Of a stretch of 14,959 nt of DNA, positions 14,669 to 14,959 are shown in pieces (the first letter of the stretch is position 1; each line of letters starts with the position of its first letter). Below the pieces are notes generated by a model. The model did not search any database. It saw only the letters and a program-made list of their open reading frames with translations, and was not told the origin of the DNA. Made by a program: the position numbers and the translations under genes. Origin of the DNA: Subdoligranulum variabile (lineage in GTDB: Bacteria; Bacillota; Clostridia; Oscillospirales; Ruminococcaceae); NCBI GenBank assembly GCA_004552305.1, contig SFOX01000039.1, forward strand, positions 1 through 14,959. Reading direction: 5' to 3'.

Positions 14669-14720
14669 GTGTGTCCGCGCAAGCGGACACATTTTTATTT
14701 TATTGCCCCACTGGGAAAGC
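14668..14720 (+). repeat. 53-bp block, inverted copy of 9881-9933
   Basis: It is identical over 53 bp, apart from one base, to the minus strand of 9881-9933. Its last bases run into the left end of the third folded element. Confidence 0.93.
14671..14700 (+). terminator. Terminator after the MATE gene
   Basis: GTGTCCGC, loop GCAA, GCGGACAC, then ATTTTTATTT. It is the same hairpin as at 9901-9930 on the other strand. Confidence 0.9.
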
Positions 14721-14839
14721 CTTCCCCTTGGGGGGAAGGTGGCGCGGCACGCGCCGGATGAGGGGGAAATGTCCGGCAGCCGCAAATTTCTCCCTCATCA
14801 GTCGGCTACGCCGACAGCTTCCCCCAAAGGGGGGAAGCC
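14719..14839. repeat. Folded REP/MITE-like element, copy 3
   Basis: It has the same order of stems as 129-239: CCTTCCCC/GGGGAAGG, GGCGCG/CGCGCC, GATGAGGG/CCCTCATC, GTCGGC/GCCGAC, CTTCCCCC/GGGGGAAG. The fourth stem differs from copy 1 (GTCACC/GGTGAC) on both sides, so pairing is kept. The orientation is the same as for the copies at the left end of the window. No gene is seen in 14642-14959. Confidence 0.85.
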
Positions 14840-14884
14840 AAAGATGCGGTTTGCCCGTTGTGTCGCAATGTCCGGATGGCTGCG

Positions 14885-14910
14885 CGGGCGGCATATATGC
14901 CGCCCCTACG
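14885..14910. repeat. Short GC palindrome, third copy
   Basis: The same GGGCGGCATATATGCCGCCC plus CTACGG unit as at 67-92, preceded by a related linker (14854-14888), so the whole 221-bp unit architecture recurs here. Confidence 0.85.
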
Positions 14911-14959
14911 GACTAACCCGTGATTTTCGCGTTACCGCAAAACCGCGGGCGGGGCATGC

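Overview
The window looks like chromosome of a GC-rich gut Firmicute of the Faecalibacterium / Gemmiger / Subdoligranulum type (Oscillospiraceae). Reasons: strongly GC-biased third codon positions, Gram-positive ribosome binding sites (AAGGA, GGAG 7-8 nt before the start), TTGxxx-17-TATAAT promoters, and dense families of short palindromic intergenic repeats of a kind I associate with that group. The genus is inferred from general recall; no marker gene is present.

Layout. 1-430: two near-identical 221-bp tandem repeat units that fold into hairpins. 503-1429: a PfkB-family sugar/nucleoside kinase with its own promoter and terminator. 1430-1700: a heptamer array and terminator, two eroded repeats and a promoter. 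1758-9833: one six-gene plus-strand operon with very tight junctions: a LegB-like nucleotide-sugar 4,6-dehydratase, a DUF2142 membrane protein, then a two-gene module present twice in tandem. Each module is a large polytopic GT-C-like membrane protein (A) followed by a small protein with two membrane segments and one external domain (B), giving A1-B1-A2-B2. A perfect 16-bp hairpin terminator closes the operon. 9881-9978: a composite minus-strand terminator. 9979-12217 (minus strand): an M29 aminopeptidase followed by an acyltransferase-3 membrane protein, 1 nt apart. 12218-12478: a divergent intergenic region holding a 124-bp MITE-like element. 12479-14641: a VTT/DedA-like membrane protein and a MATE-family exporter. 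14634-14959: another heptamer-terminator unit followed by a third copy of the folded repeat.

How the genes may work together. The 1758-9833 operon most plausibly builds or decorates a cell-surface glycan. The dehydratase would supply a 4-keto-6-deoxy nucleotide sugar. The DUF2142 protein, A1 and A2 each carry an acidic Asp-Glu pair near the start of the predicted first external loop, as expected for GT-C enzymes that use lipid-linked sugars. The B proteins look like dedicated partners of the A proteins. The acyltransferase on the opposite strand could modify the same type of surface polymer, but nothing in the sequence links it directly.

The best candidate for an undescribed system is the duplicated A-B pair. 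The intergenic repeats are the second point of interest: folded elements with compensatory base changes, and heptamer arrays placed between stop codons and terminators of closely similar sequence.
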